Positions 34,391-44,720 of a DNA stretch of 64,000 nucleotides are shown here, one piece after another; position 1 is the stretch's first letter, and each line of letters starts with the position of its first letter. Origin of the DNA: Gnetum montanum (taxonomy: Eukaryota; Streptophyta; Gnetopsida; Gnetales; Gnetaceae); assembly GCA_015680685.1 (NCBI GenBank), contig MNCI01005996.1, positions 50,658 to 114,657 of the forward strand, in the 5' to 3' direction. A model generated the notes under the pieces. That model did no database searches. It was not told the origin of the DNA and saw only the letters and a program-made list of their open reading frames with translations. The position numbers and the translations under genes were made by a program.

Positions 34391-34588
34391 AATTCTAATA
34401 AGTAGAATTAGTAAATGTTTTTCTTTTTCTTTGGTTTTACAATTTTTTGTTTTCTAATTTTTCATCTTTTAATTTATATTTTTCTCTTTTTGAGGGTGCT
34501 CTCATTTGTGAATAAAATACTCATGTGACCTATCAGTTGAGGTGTTATTCTATGATATTGAGTCACAAGGGACTAATTATTTGGATAG

Positions 34589-35337
34589 NNNNNNNNNNNN
34601 NNNNNNNNNNNNNNNNNNNNNNNNNNNNNNNNNNNNNNNNNNNNNNNNNNNNNNNNNNNNNNNNNNNNNNNNNNNNNNNNNNNNNNNNNNNNNNNNNNNN
34701 NNNNNNNNNNNNNNNNNNNNNNNNNNNNNNNNNNNNNNNNNNNNNNNNNNNNNNNNNNNNNNNNNNNNNNNNNNNNNNNNNNNNNNNNNNNNNNNNNNNN
34801 NNNNNNNNNNNNNNNNNNNNNNNNNNNNNNNNNNNNNNNNNNNNNNNNNNNNNNNNNNNNNNNNNNNNNNNNNNNNNNNNNNNNNNNNNNNNNNNNNNNN
34901 NNNNNNNNNNNNNNNNNNNNNNNNNNNNNNNNNNNNNNNNNNNNNNNNNNNNNNNNNNNNNNNNNNNNNNNNNNNNNNNNNNNNNNNNNNNNNNNNNNNN
35001 NNNNNNNNNNNNNNNNNNNNNNNNNNNNNNNNNNNNNNNNNNNNNNNNNNNNNNNNNNNNNNNNNNNNNNNNNNNNNNNNNNNNNNNNNNNNNNNNNNNN
35101 NNNNNNNNNNNNNNNNNNNNNNNNNNNNNNNNNNNNNNNNNNNNNNNNNNNNNNNNNNNNNNNNNNNNNNNNNNNNNNNNNNNNNNNNNNNNNNNNNNNN
35201 NNNNNNNNNNNNNNNNNNNNNNNNNNNNNNNNNNNNNNNNNNNNNNNNNNNNNNNNNNNNNNNNNNNNNNNNNNNNNNNNNNNNNNNNNNNNNNNNNNNN
35301 NNNNNNNNNNNNNNNNNNNNNNNNNNNNNNNNNNNNN
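34589..35337. other. Assembly gap (749 N)
   Basis: Unsequenced run inside the E4 spacer. Any feature spanning it is an artefact. Confidence 0.99.
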
Positions 35338-35830
35338 TGTGGCATAGAATTCATACCTCATCATGATGGTATTTAACATGTGTATGTTTTGTTGCATCAA
35401 TGTAGATTACATTTAACCCTTCTAGTGCCTATGGACATTTTAAGATGTGGTTACGCAAGGGCATGATAGGTTGGAGCCAACTTTGGGGAGGATCCACTTG
35501 TGTGACTTTTGTAATTTATACTTGTTGCACACCACCAGATCATTTTATACCCTCTGAGTACTCCATTTCCAAATCTATTCTTTCATTTGTCATCATTTTA
35601 TCAAACATTCCTTAGAACCATTACATGTCCTTTTATGTGTCACCTAAATAGATCAGGTTTCACATTAAACTTTTAGGGCAACTTTCTTGAAAAATCTCTA
35701 ACTCTAGAATCACACTAAGAAATGAATTAAACATTTATCAAAGGTAATGAGTAAGGTATAAGATAACTGAATTTCTTTAAACAACCTTACTAACAATTGG
35801 TCCTTGTGTGATTATATATGACCCCTAAAA
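35338..35830 (+). other. E4 spacer and ORF2 leader remnant
   Basis: It contains CAAGGGCATGATAGG and the conserved block CTTTGGGGAGGATCCACTTG at 35481-35500. A weak TTTATACC lies near 35542. An AACAACCTTACTAACAATTG branch-point-like segment at 35786-35805 matches the E1 ORF2 leader, but the acceptor itself is mutated. Confidence 0.5.
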
Positions 35831-35834
35831 GAGG

Positions 35835-36262
35835 ACAATAAGGAGCACCTTCTCAAGGTGCAGCTAAACACTCGGGAGGAGGTAGAGGCCAAAGACTGCA
35901 TGTAGAACATGTAGAGGCAGGTGGCATAATCATTCAGCATCCATCAAGAAACTCCTGTCACTACATAATCTGGCCAAGCAAAAGGTGGAGAGGTCAGGGC
36001 TAAAGCCTATGAAGAGGAACAACAACTATTTATGACATGGTATGTCAAGGCCAATCAAGTGTTCTTGTAGCTACCATGCCCATGGAAAGTGCTGACTCCA
36101 TCAAACATTGGAACATTAGCATGGATGACTCATGATCCTCAAATAGAAGAGGAGAAACTTTAGGCGCTTCTTCAAAGGTATCAATTTTAGAAGCCTAGAG
36201 TGCAGGATAAAGGAAAGGCACCCATGGAGAAGCCACCACCACCGAGAACTACTGGAGTTCCA
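35835..36262 (+). pseudogene. E4 ORF2 remnant, internally deleted
   Basis: A short start region is followed directly by the C-terminal end of ORF2: a frame at about 36020-36262 matches the E1 C-terminus (LPCPWKVLTPSNIGTLAWMT, then VQDKGKAPMEKPPPPR). The globular block and most of the coiled coil, about 2.3 kb, are missing. Several TAG stops interrupt what remains. Confidence 0.7.
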
Positions 36263-36417
36263 CAAGTTTTGTATTTTGTGTCTGTGTCTAGATTTTATTT
36301 AATCCCACACTGCAGCATGAAATAGTCCATGGTCATTCAATAATCCCATACCTATCCACTATTTGTAATTGAATGAACTTGTTCCTCACTTTTTCTAACT
36401 CGAGGATGAGTTGTTAT

Positions 36418-36432
36418 TCAGTCATGGGGGTA
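36418..36432 (+). promoter_or_regulatory. E4 polypurine tract
   Basis: CAGTCATGGGGGTA abuts the 3' LTR, preceded by CTCGAGGATGAGTTGTTATT. Confidence 0.82.
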
Positions 36433-37295
36433 CGATGAATCGTGGTTTGCCATGTCCCAATATTGGATCCTTGATATCAGGTATATGATATCATAGCCTG
36501 GATAATGATATCGAATACATGATATCGTGATTCTTGTGAAGGCCTATAAATACAACATTCGGGTGCATAGAAGAGTAGTAATTGGGAAGTCTTAGGGTAA
36601 AGTCTTTTTGTCAATTTTTAGTTAGTTTTAGTTCTTTCCCCAGTGCATGCCTGCAGTGTGATGATTGTAATTGTACGAAACCTTTGTTCAAGTGTGATGT
36701 ACTTCAACATGCACACGATTGACAATAAAGATCAAGATTACTCCATCATTGCAGCATTCACGTAGGTCTTAATTACTTTAATTGTTAATTGTTATTTATT
36801 TTTTTCTTCGTTAATAATTCTTTATTGTCATGTACACTTCTTGTTGATTAATGTGGAATGAGTACAACTTAATCATGAACATTTAAGTGTAACTACTTGG
36901 TAACCCAGTAGTGTATCTAGGAGTGCTCAAGTAATGTGTGCTTGGTAATCCCAGAAGTAGTACACGAGGTCCAAGATGTGCACGGATGATTACGAATGGA
37001 TGCTCATCGCACTAAGGCTGGTTTAGATTTCACTTTTTATTGCCTATTAGCTTAAGTCAAGATTATTTGCCATCATCTCTAGGAGTAACACTAGTTTAGG
37101 ATCCCATCATTCACCTCACTTTGGACTAAACCATACATGATAAAGAAAATATTAGTCTAGGTGGAAAGAGAGCAAACTACAATCAACGTGTGACTATCTA
37201 GATACCACAACTAGTTTATCTGCAGAGTTCGATCGGATCATGCATGCACGCTCGTATTCATATGGTTGAGTGTATGGATACCTAGCCACTAATCA
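36433..37295 (+). repeat. E4 3' LTR
   Basis: An 863-bp LTR starting CGATGAATCGTGG (first T mutated) and ending CCACTAATCA. TATA box at 36545-36552. Clear full-length match to the E4 5' LTR. Confidence 0.9.
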
Positions 37296-37915
37296 AATCT
37301 TAACCAAGAAACTATTATATCTTCCAATGCTTTCCAAGCTTTTTTATTTTTCATCTTTAATAAGGTTTCCTTCACCTCAAAGAAGGAAACTTCATTAACC
37401 AAATCAAAATTTGGTTCTTCTTCTTGGATGTCTTCTCTTGGAAATTATTCATTTAATAATTGTTGAAAATAATTTTTCCACCTATAAAAAATGTCATTGT
37501 CTTTTACCAAAATTCTTTCATTTTCTTTCTTGATGCATTTGACATGATCAATATCCTTACATTTCTTGTTTATGATATTTGTCAATTTATAAAAAGATTT
37601 TTCTCCTTCCTTTGTTCCTAATTTCTCATAAAAGCTATTCAAGGGCTTATGCTTAGATTGGGCTATAGCTATGACTTTCTTCTTCTTTGCCATTTTGTAT
37701 ATCAACCTGTTTTCTTGGCTATCACTTTGCTATCATTCCTTAAAGCATTTTATCTTGTTTTGGATACCACATTGCACTTTATCACCACACCACCATGTCT
37801 TCTTTGGAATGTGTTTTTTGCCTTTTGTTTCATTCAAAATGTCCTTTCTAATTTTTTGAATGCGACTTTCCATTTGGTCCTTTCTAGAGCAACTAGGCCT
37901 TATGACTATTATGCA
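37296..37915 (-). pseudogene. LINE ORF2, part 1 (linker and start of reverse transcriptase)
   Basis: The minus-strand frame 37705-37445 reads YEKLGTKEGEKSFYKLTNI, VKCIKKENERILVKDNDI and RWKNYFQQLLNE, the conserved region before the RT of plant L1-type LINEs. A KTWWCGDKVQ-like block lies upstream and a KMKNKKAWKALEDI block downstream. The endonuclease domain is not found right of 37915. The coding sequence resumes at 30958. Confidence 0.85.
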
Positions 37916-38039
37916 TCACATATGTAAAATCTGAAAAACTCACCCATGAGATTTGGTAAGGTTTTAAAGCTAGGTGCCAACTTAATGCTAATGCTCATAC
38001 ATGAATATAATTATAATTTTAGTATCATTATACCATTAC

Positions 38040-38315
38040 TTTTTTTTTTTTGGTTTGAACACGTTATAGTTGTTGCCTAATTTTTTTGATTTATTTTGTT
38101 TCAATGTTTCTTTAAATAGTAGTTTTAATTTTCCTAAAAAACACCATTTCCTCCTAAAAAAATACTGTACTTACTAAACTAATAAAAACTCTTTTTACCC
38201 CCTACTTTCCATACCCAAAGATTTATAGAAGTTTATAATTCAATGCTACATAGTCGAATTGAACCTATGACCTAGGGTTACTAGGCCAAGACTCATACCA
38301 CTAGGCTAACACCTC
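38040..38315 (-). repeat. tRNA-derived SINE
   Basis: On the minus strand the head GAGGTGTTAGCCTAGTGG carries a pol III A box (TAGCCTAGTGG, 38308-38298). A B box (GGTTCAATTCGA, 38265-38254) follows 31 bases later. The body runs about 275 bp and ends in an A run (T run at 38040-38051 on plus). Target duplications are not clear. It would be moved by LINE proteins. Confidence 0.6.
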
Positions 38316-38330
38316 ATTATTTTTTTCTTC

Positions 38331-38590
38331 TAGAAAGGATCAAGTTATTCCTATATATTTTCTATTACCATCCCTATTTTTAGCATGCATCCATCATTAA
38401 AGACATGTTGATAAGGAATAAAATTCCTTGAGAGCACTTTGTGTTACTTCTGATGTCTATCATATCTACCTTATTTGTAGCAGCTTCTTCCATGTTTGTA
38501 GTTTCTTTGCATTTTCTTGTTCAATCTTTTCCAACTCTCTTTAGCAACTACAAATGCTATGCATAAAATTTTTAATTCATAAAACTTCTT
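38331..38590. repeat. Diverged direct repeat Y, copy 1
   Basis: It resembles 39285-39550 (AAAGGRTCAAGTT, CATTCTT/CATCCCT...TTTTTAGCAT, CTTGARAG, CATTTTMTTKTTCAATCTTT-like segments). Origin unknown. Confidence 0.4.
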
Positions 38591-38713
38591 CTCTCTTCAA
38601 GATTGCTAGCTGAAGATGGAGTTTAGAACCTTTCAAGTTTCAAAATTTGTTCTTAATTAAGGTCTTCTTGTTGGGCACCCATGAGTTTGTTTGAGTTCTA
38701 TATCTAAGAGGAG

Positions 38714-38826
38714 TAATGATAATTCTACATTACTATTGTTTCTCCCATTACTTCTACTAGCTAAGCTAGCAATGATAATTCTACCATTACTATTGTTTCT
38801 TCCATTACTTTTGCTAGCCAATCTAG
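38714..38826. repeat. 56-bp tandem duplication
   Basis: Two adjacent units beginning AATGATAATTCTAC, at 38714-38769 and 38770-38826, differ at a few positions. On the minus strand they encode a repeated SNGRNNSN peptide, but no gene context supports coding. Confidence 0.65.
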
Positions 38827-38829
38827 TTT

Positions 38830-40225
38830 TTACTTCATCAGAATGACATAGTTCATTAACGTTCATATTTTTTGGGGCTAAACTATGTGCACTTAAATCA
38901 TGATGGAGTACAATGAGTTTGAATGATGCTACACAAAGTTTCTACTTCACATGATGTTGCTCTTCTCCAAGCTATCCAAGGAAGCATGTATAATACCAAC
39001 AAAACCCTTTTCATTCTCATCATGGATTTCAATCCTTCGACTACATCCTTAAATGTGAAGGATGCAACCTCTTGTAGTTTTGACAACAAGATCTACATCT
39101 GGCAAATGTTTGATGGAGAAAATTTTCATTCTCAAACTATCCTCTGATGGAGAAATTTTTAAATTGTGGAGGTTCATAATGTTGTCCTAGATTTAGTTAT
39201 GATATTCAGACTTTGTGATCTTCAGATTGTTAGCTTGCCCTCAAACTTAAAAATGTGAGGGTTACCAATTTTTTATTTCAAACATGTGCCCACTATTTTC
39301 TTTCATAAAGGGTCAAGTTCTTCTTATAAATTGTTTGCTACCATTCTCATTTTTGACATACATCAAAAACACACTAATGAGAGGTGATGTTTCTTGAAAG
39401 GGCTTCATGATGCTTATAATGTTTGTCATTTCTATCTCATTTACAATTCTTGTTTAGCACTTTCTTTCATGTTTTGCAATACTTTGGTTTTTCAACATTT
39501 TATTTGATCTTTATCAATTTTCTTTATCTACTACACATGATCTAGATAAAAACTTTAACACACAAATTGTTTTTGCAATAATTAGTTATTTTATGGTGTT
39601 TGTTATATTTTAATTTTTTATCTATTATTTTTTCTTATAATTAGCAGATTTCCCCCTAAAACTAACCATTACCTTATACAGCTCAATTAGCCATTGATTG
39701 TAATGTTATTTATTCTCTCTTTAATCCTTGAGAAATCAATTGCAATTAATAATGAATCTAGTATGATTCAAATGTATTGGAAAGAAAAAATATTCAAGCT
39801 ATGGATGATACTCTAATTTCTGAATATAAAACCTTTTGAAAAAAATTGATAAAAAATCCAACCATTTAATTTTATTATAAATTAGTCTTACCACGAAATT
39901 AGTGTCAACGTTTTGTCAATGTAAGATTTTTTTATCAATCTTTTGAAATGCAAATAGTAAATCTTAAGAAGGCTAAATTAGTTTTATTTGGTAGTACTAT
40001 GTTTTAGAAAAAAAATTTAAGATTGCAAGATTTGTGCTTTATTTTTATAGTAGATTCAATCTCTTTACTTAAAGAATGATTTGCTAAAATAAATTAATCT
40101 TCAAAGACAAAATATTTAAGATTAAGATCCTATGTTAGGACATATGGAGCTTGGAACAAGATTAGTGACCAAGCCCTTATATGACTAAGAAATCTATTTG
40201 TCATTTCAACCACTTTAAAGGGTAG
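38830..40225. other. AT-rich intergenic sequence
   Basis: It contains repeat Y copy 2 (39285-39550). Short ORFs at 38898-39147 on both strands show no recognisable domain. Nothing else is identified up to the E5 LTR. Confidence 0.5.
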
Positions 40226-41085
40226 TGATGAGCCATGAATATCCCTCTACTCAACCATACGAATCACTAAGAGTTCACATGCGATCTGGTCAAATTTTGT
40301 GAACCCTTTGTCTTGTAGTATAGTAGCCTCTAGGAAGTGAAACTAGTCGTGAAAATCATTTGTTGTTTTCCCAATTACACTTGTGATATGCAAAGGTATG
40401 GTTAAGTGTAATCAAGGCATATGATTTTTATGTTTTATGTTTTGGATGCTTAAAATAAAGGATGAAAAGAATGAAGTAATTTAATTGCTAATTTAATCTA
40501 ACTAACTAAGCAATGTCTAACTGATCCTAACATAAGCATCTGGTCCACTTTCTGTACACATATTGAATACATATAATGTTGTTGGATTATAAAACATTGA
40601 GCATTACTGGGATTACCAAGCATCATGCGCATGATCAAAGCGGTTGTACTTATGTGCTTAGTTAATCATTATTTAACCTAGCTAGCTTAATTTCTTAATT
40701 AGCTTAATTACTTGAAAGCATTGAATAAAATTACTGAAAACATTGAATGAATGAAGAAAATATTTAATCTAGCCAAAGTGCTACAAGGTTTATCAAAAAT
40801 CTTATCTTTATAGCCACACACATTGTCATGCTTAGGTACAACAGTGCTTGAATAAAGATCCATATATTTAATGACTCTTAGTGTGAGCACTTGGGAAAAT
40901 ATTCTAACTTTGGGGAAGAAAAATTGCAAAAGCTCTACTACAACTATGACAAATAATTCTATAAACATGGCAGGTGAGCATGTATTTATAGGAAAAAAAT
41001 AGACATTATGTTGAGAGGGCCATTTCACTGCATCAAATCATGCATCGATGGGGCCTAATCGACATAGCCAATTTACGATTCATCA
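40226..41085 (-). repeat. E5 3' LTR
   Basis: An 860-bp LTR from TGATGAATCG (41085) to the complement of TGATGAGCC (40226). TAGGCCCCATCGATG motif in the upstream part. TATA box at 40983-40990 (minus). Confidence 0.88.
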
Positions 41086-41100
41086 TACCCCCATAATTGA
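41086..41100 (-). promoter_or_regulatory. E5 polypurine tract
   Basis: On minus TCAATTATGGGGGTA abuts the LTR start. Confidence 0.8.
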
Positions 41101-41336
41101 ATGAAAATTCATCCTCAAGTTCTTGAGTTTTTTACAAATTTTGGAAGGTATGGAATTATTGATTGATGACAAACATATGACAAACAAAAACACACATACA
41201 AACAAACACTAAGTGCCCAAGTGTACAGATATATAATCATTACAAGATTTTTGTGGTGTTCAAGACTACAAAATTGAACACTAAGACAAAAGTAATAAAA
41301 AAAATCCCTTTGATGATGTGAAGACAATGAAGAAGA

Positions 41337-44204
41337 TTAAATGGTCTGAGGAAATGGAGGTTCTTGATGTTCTAAATGACCTTCTCCTATATTATGCATA
41401 AGGAGTGGTTGAGGCTATTTTGGTTGTCTTATTGCCACTGCAACTTCTAGTGGAAGATGAAAAGCATCTAACAATGCCTTCATCTCCTCCTCCTTACTTT
41501 TGGGATTGTGCATGGTCCATGCAACTTCATTAATGTGGGATAGAATGGGCACATCACAATAATAGGGCATTGTTGGGTACAACTCCTTGGCATTAATGAA
41601 CCAAGAAGAAAATTATTCATGTTCGATGTCAAATGCCCTAATTGCATTCTATAGTTCCTAGTAATTGTTCATTCTTCTAGCTCGGTTCTCAATAGTTGAT
41701 CTTTCATCAATGAATCTTGCCTTGAGAACTTCAAGTTTAGCATTTGTAGTCTCAAGCTTTTGCTTGGTATCCTTATGGTGCTTGAACTCTACCTCATACA
41801 ACAAGTATGAGTTGGCCACCTATTTTTTTAACTCTAACTACAATTGTCTGGTAGTCAACATTACTAGGTTTTCATATCAAAGATTGGCAACCTCCATATA
41901 TTAAATCATCTCTTCAATTTGTAACTCCTTCATGTGGATCTCTGATTTGTTATATTCATCCAACCCATCAATGATGGGTTGCCATACTTGTCATCCTTGT
42001 TAGAGTTGCTGGAAAGCCTCATTGACTTTTTCCATGCCATCTAGATGTGTTTTTCATTAACTTTTCTATAAGTCAACCTAATCTCTATAGTGGTTCTTAA
42101 CTCTCTTAAATTTTAGAGCCTCGTTCTTTCAGGTGGAAATCTTAATAGCAAATTTTTGGCATAAGGAATAGACTTTCTCCATGAAGAGATTTCTATTTTC
42201 AGTTGTTAATCTCCTAAGTTCAGTGTTTACCTTGGCTAGCTACTCCTATTGTTGATGGATTAATTCTTGCATCTGTTGTTTCTACACATCAACATTCCAC
42301 AAGTAATGACTCTCTACGATTAACATCTCATTCTCTAGGCATGTCTAGACCAAGTCTTCATGAACTAAATATGTCTTGGCCTCAGCCCTAGACTAGTCAA
42401 AGATGGTCATTACCATCCCCACATCAACTTGTTTAAGTCTATCTTGAAGTTGTTGAAAAGCTTCATCTTTTGTTTGGTAGGGTTGAGGATCATAGGATCA
42501 ACAAGGTGGGATCTTAATTTAGCAACCTCTGTGGCCAAGTGTTGGTTTTGTGCTTGAGCTATTTCAAGTTGCCCTTTCAAAATGATGCATTTTTCCTTTA
42601 CTTCAAGTAGCTTTGACTTGGTTGTAGTGATGTTATTCAAAAAATCAAAGATATCTGAAATCAATTGTCCAACTCCCACCAACTTTTCTAGCAGCTCTTT
42701 GTGCTGGGCTACACTTTACTTGCTGCTAATTGTCACTGTAGATGTCTACACATCTTTGAGTGTAGAAACATCTAGTATAGACATCGTAGGTGTGTTCAGT
42801 ACTTCAAAAATTCAATCAATAACCACTTTCGCTGCTATCTCTTGCCCTTGGTGCTACATCACCAAGATAGTTACCCCCTCTCCCTCCTCCAAGTGTACCA
42901 AAAAGGTAGTAGGATTTCTAGAGATTTCTAGGAATTACTATTGTTCTGAGAGAGACATCATTACCTCTCGAGCGCTAGGATTTGACCTCGTGGGCAGTTA
43001 CATCCTTTAAGTTGAGAATAATGGCCCATCTCCCTCAATATAATTGATTGTTTGAGCCACTTTGTTAATGTGACTCATTATAGGATGGTACATAGATGGA
43101 TCCCCACCACTTGTTCTTGCTCATTAATCCTACTCATGCAATAGCTACTCTCAAATTTCATGCAGGTGCTCAATGGTAGCGTGAGCCTCCAACATTATTT
43201 CCTAAGTGGGTGGTGGAGGTGGCGATTGTTGCTCCTCTTCTTTGGACATGGCAGGGGTCTTGTCTTTTATCATTTTAGACCAAGAGACAATGGGAATATG
43301 CATGATTATGTCATTTGCATAGTGGACTATCCCTATCCTTTTACAGAGTTTTTTAATAAGGCATAGAAAGGGTAGGGTTTTCCTTCCTTGCTAATTTTCC
43401 TTAAAGAATTTTTTATCTTTAAATAGATTAGCTATTAAAGGTTTGTAGGGAATTTCTAGCTTAAAGTGGCACATGCATGGGCAAAGAAAGTAGTCACCTT
43501 GCTAGGCCTCACTATCATTGAGGTGATAAGCTACTAACTTGAAGTATATGTGCTTTGCTAGTGTGAGGATGCCAAAATCCTTGCAATCAATCCCATAACA
43601 CCGCTAGGTCCACTTCTTTTTTACCTCTGTGTTTGCTTATGTGGAGATCTCTACTAGATGTGTTCTAGAATTAGGTAAACCAAGATCCTGTGTAATAGCT
43701 TCCATCTAGTAGGACACCTAAATGTCCTTGATTTTCAAAGTCTCTCTTGCCTTTCTACTATTTCAAAAGAGATATGTCTCTCCCATGTTCCACTCCCCAT
43801 TGGAAGTGATGATTGGTCACAATAGATAATTTTGTAATTGCATGTTAAATTCTACTGGATCATGTTCTAGGAATGGCCCAAAGTTTAGTTCTTTCAAAAT
43901 TGAGTGTTGAACATCATGAGGCCTGATCATATCAAGGCAGGCTTATGTGAATGTGACCTCAAGTCTTGGTATGTGCCATAGTGCCTCTCCTCAATCTAAT
44001 TGTTCAGTTGTAGCCTCTTCTTCTGGAATCAATTGGATGGATTCTACTTTGGGCTCATCTCAAAAAGATCTCATTGCATAAGTTTCTATTGCCTATTTCT
44101 TGGCTTATTCCTATTGGCCCCTTCCAGCTCTAGGTCATTTGTCTCTTAGTTGTGATGGTCCTCCTTCCTGTATCCATTTCGATCTTGGTGCCATCTGTAA
44201 TCAC
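41337..44204 (-). pseudogene. E5 ORF2: accessory coiled-coil protein, decayed
   Basis: At 2868 bp it matches the lengths in E2 and E1. The ATG at 44204 (MAPRSKWIQEGG) follows TGATTACAG. The globular block at 43860-43330 keeps the SNGEWNMGETYLF signature, a KKWT.RCYGIDCKDFG-like segment and an LPF.CLIKKLCK motif. The coiled-coil part includes 42682-42410 (KSKLLEVKEKCIILKGQLEI). The C-terminus is proline-containing (QEPPFPQT). Stops are numerous, mostly from former CAG, CAA or TGG codons. Sense orientation downstream of integrase is the env-like position of Athila elements. No signal peptide or membrane segment is visible, so an envelope role is not supported. Confidence 0.72.
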
Positions 44205-44265
44205 AACATGACCAAGGGTTAGTATTTAATGTGTAACTTAAACTAATTAGGATACCTTATCTCTT
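44205..44265 (-). promoter_or_regulatory. E5 ORF2 leader intron 3' end
   Basis: The minus strand has AATACTAACCC (branch-point-like), then TTGTGATTACAG directly before the ATG. Donor candidates are AAGGTATCC about 61 bases upstream and TTAGGTAGGT further upstream. Confidence 0.55.
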
Positions 44266-44480
44266 TGAAAAAGTTACACCTACCTAAGTTTTGATCATGG
44301 TTGATTTGATAATTTCAATTATTATTTCATTCTTATTTTAATAATAATAATAATTTTAGGTTTACCAGAGTTTGTTAGAAGGGTTAAAATATAAAAAATT
44401 AATGGTTTATTATTATTCTATTGATTAATCCTTTGGGAAAGTTAGAAAGATTTTGTAAAATTTTCATTAAAAACCTTAAG

Positions 44481-44500
44481 GTTTGTGGCCCCCACAATTG
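44481..44500 (-). promoter_or_regulatory. E5 G-rich tract in the ORF2 leader
   Basis: On minus CAATTGTGGGGGCCACAAAC occupies the same place as the leader tracts of E1, E2 and E3. Confidence 0.35.
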
Positions 44501-44655
44501 AGAGTTTACCTCCAGTAGCTACAGGATCAAAGAATAGAGTGATTTGGACAAACAGTGTGAAAGTTATGGGCTCTACAAGGTTTTGGGCTTTGAAAAATTG
44601 CAAAAACTCCCCTTCTAGTTTGAAGCAAATGACAAAATTCCTAAGTGTTGGGTGG

Positions 44656-44720
44656 TATTTATAGAATTTTTGAGCTACATCAATGAGGCCTAGACAATGT
44701 GACTATTGACCACCATTGGC
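44656..44720 (-). promoter_or_regulatory. E5 internal U3-like promoter for ORF2
   Basis: TATA box TATAAATACC (minus) at 44654-44663, preceded by CTAGGCCTCATTGATG, which parallels TTAGGCCCCATCGATG in E5's own LTR. No LTR ends are present around it. Confidence 0.62.

Larger units (their letters stand above)
30959..37295 (+). mobile_element. E4: non-autonomous Athila-type element (gag + ORF2 remnant)
   Basis: LTRs of 862 and 863 bp, a tRNA-Asp primer site, gag, a PPT-like tract, a conserved spacer block, the end of ORF2 and a polypurine tract. No pol is present in the sequenced part. The 749-N gap lies in the spacer and is too short for a complete pol. Flanking pentamers are AATGT and AATCT (one mismatch), and removing the element with one of them restores the LINE reading frame across the site. 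Confidence 0.88.

Noticed and set aside
34525-35400. Four long ORFs across the N run
   Set aside because: They consist almost entirely of unknown residues from the assembly gap.
38254-38315. Functional tRNA gene
   Set aside because: A and B boxes are present, but no acceptor stem or cloverleaf closes around them and the sequence continues into a SINE-like body with an A tail.
38898-39147. Overlapping ORFs on both strands
   Set aside because: No recognisable domain, no upstream signals, ordinary for AT-rich DNA of this length.
41337-44204. Retroviral envelope protein
   Set aside because: The location fits an env-like ORF, but I see no signal peptide, transmembrane segment or cleavage site, only a globular part and a long coiled coil.
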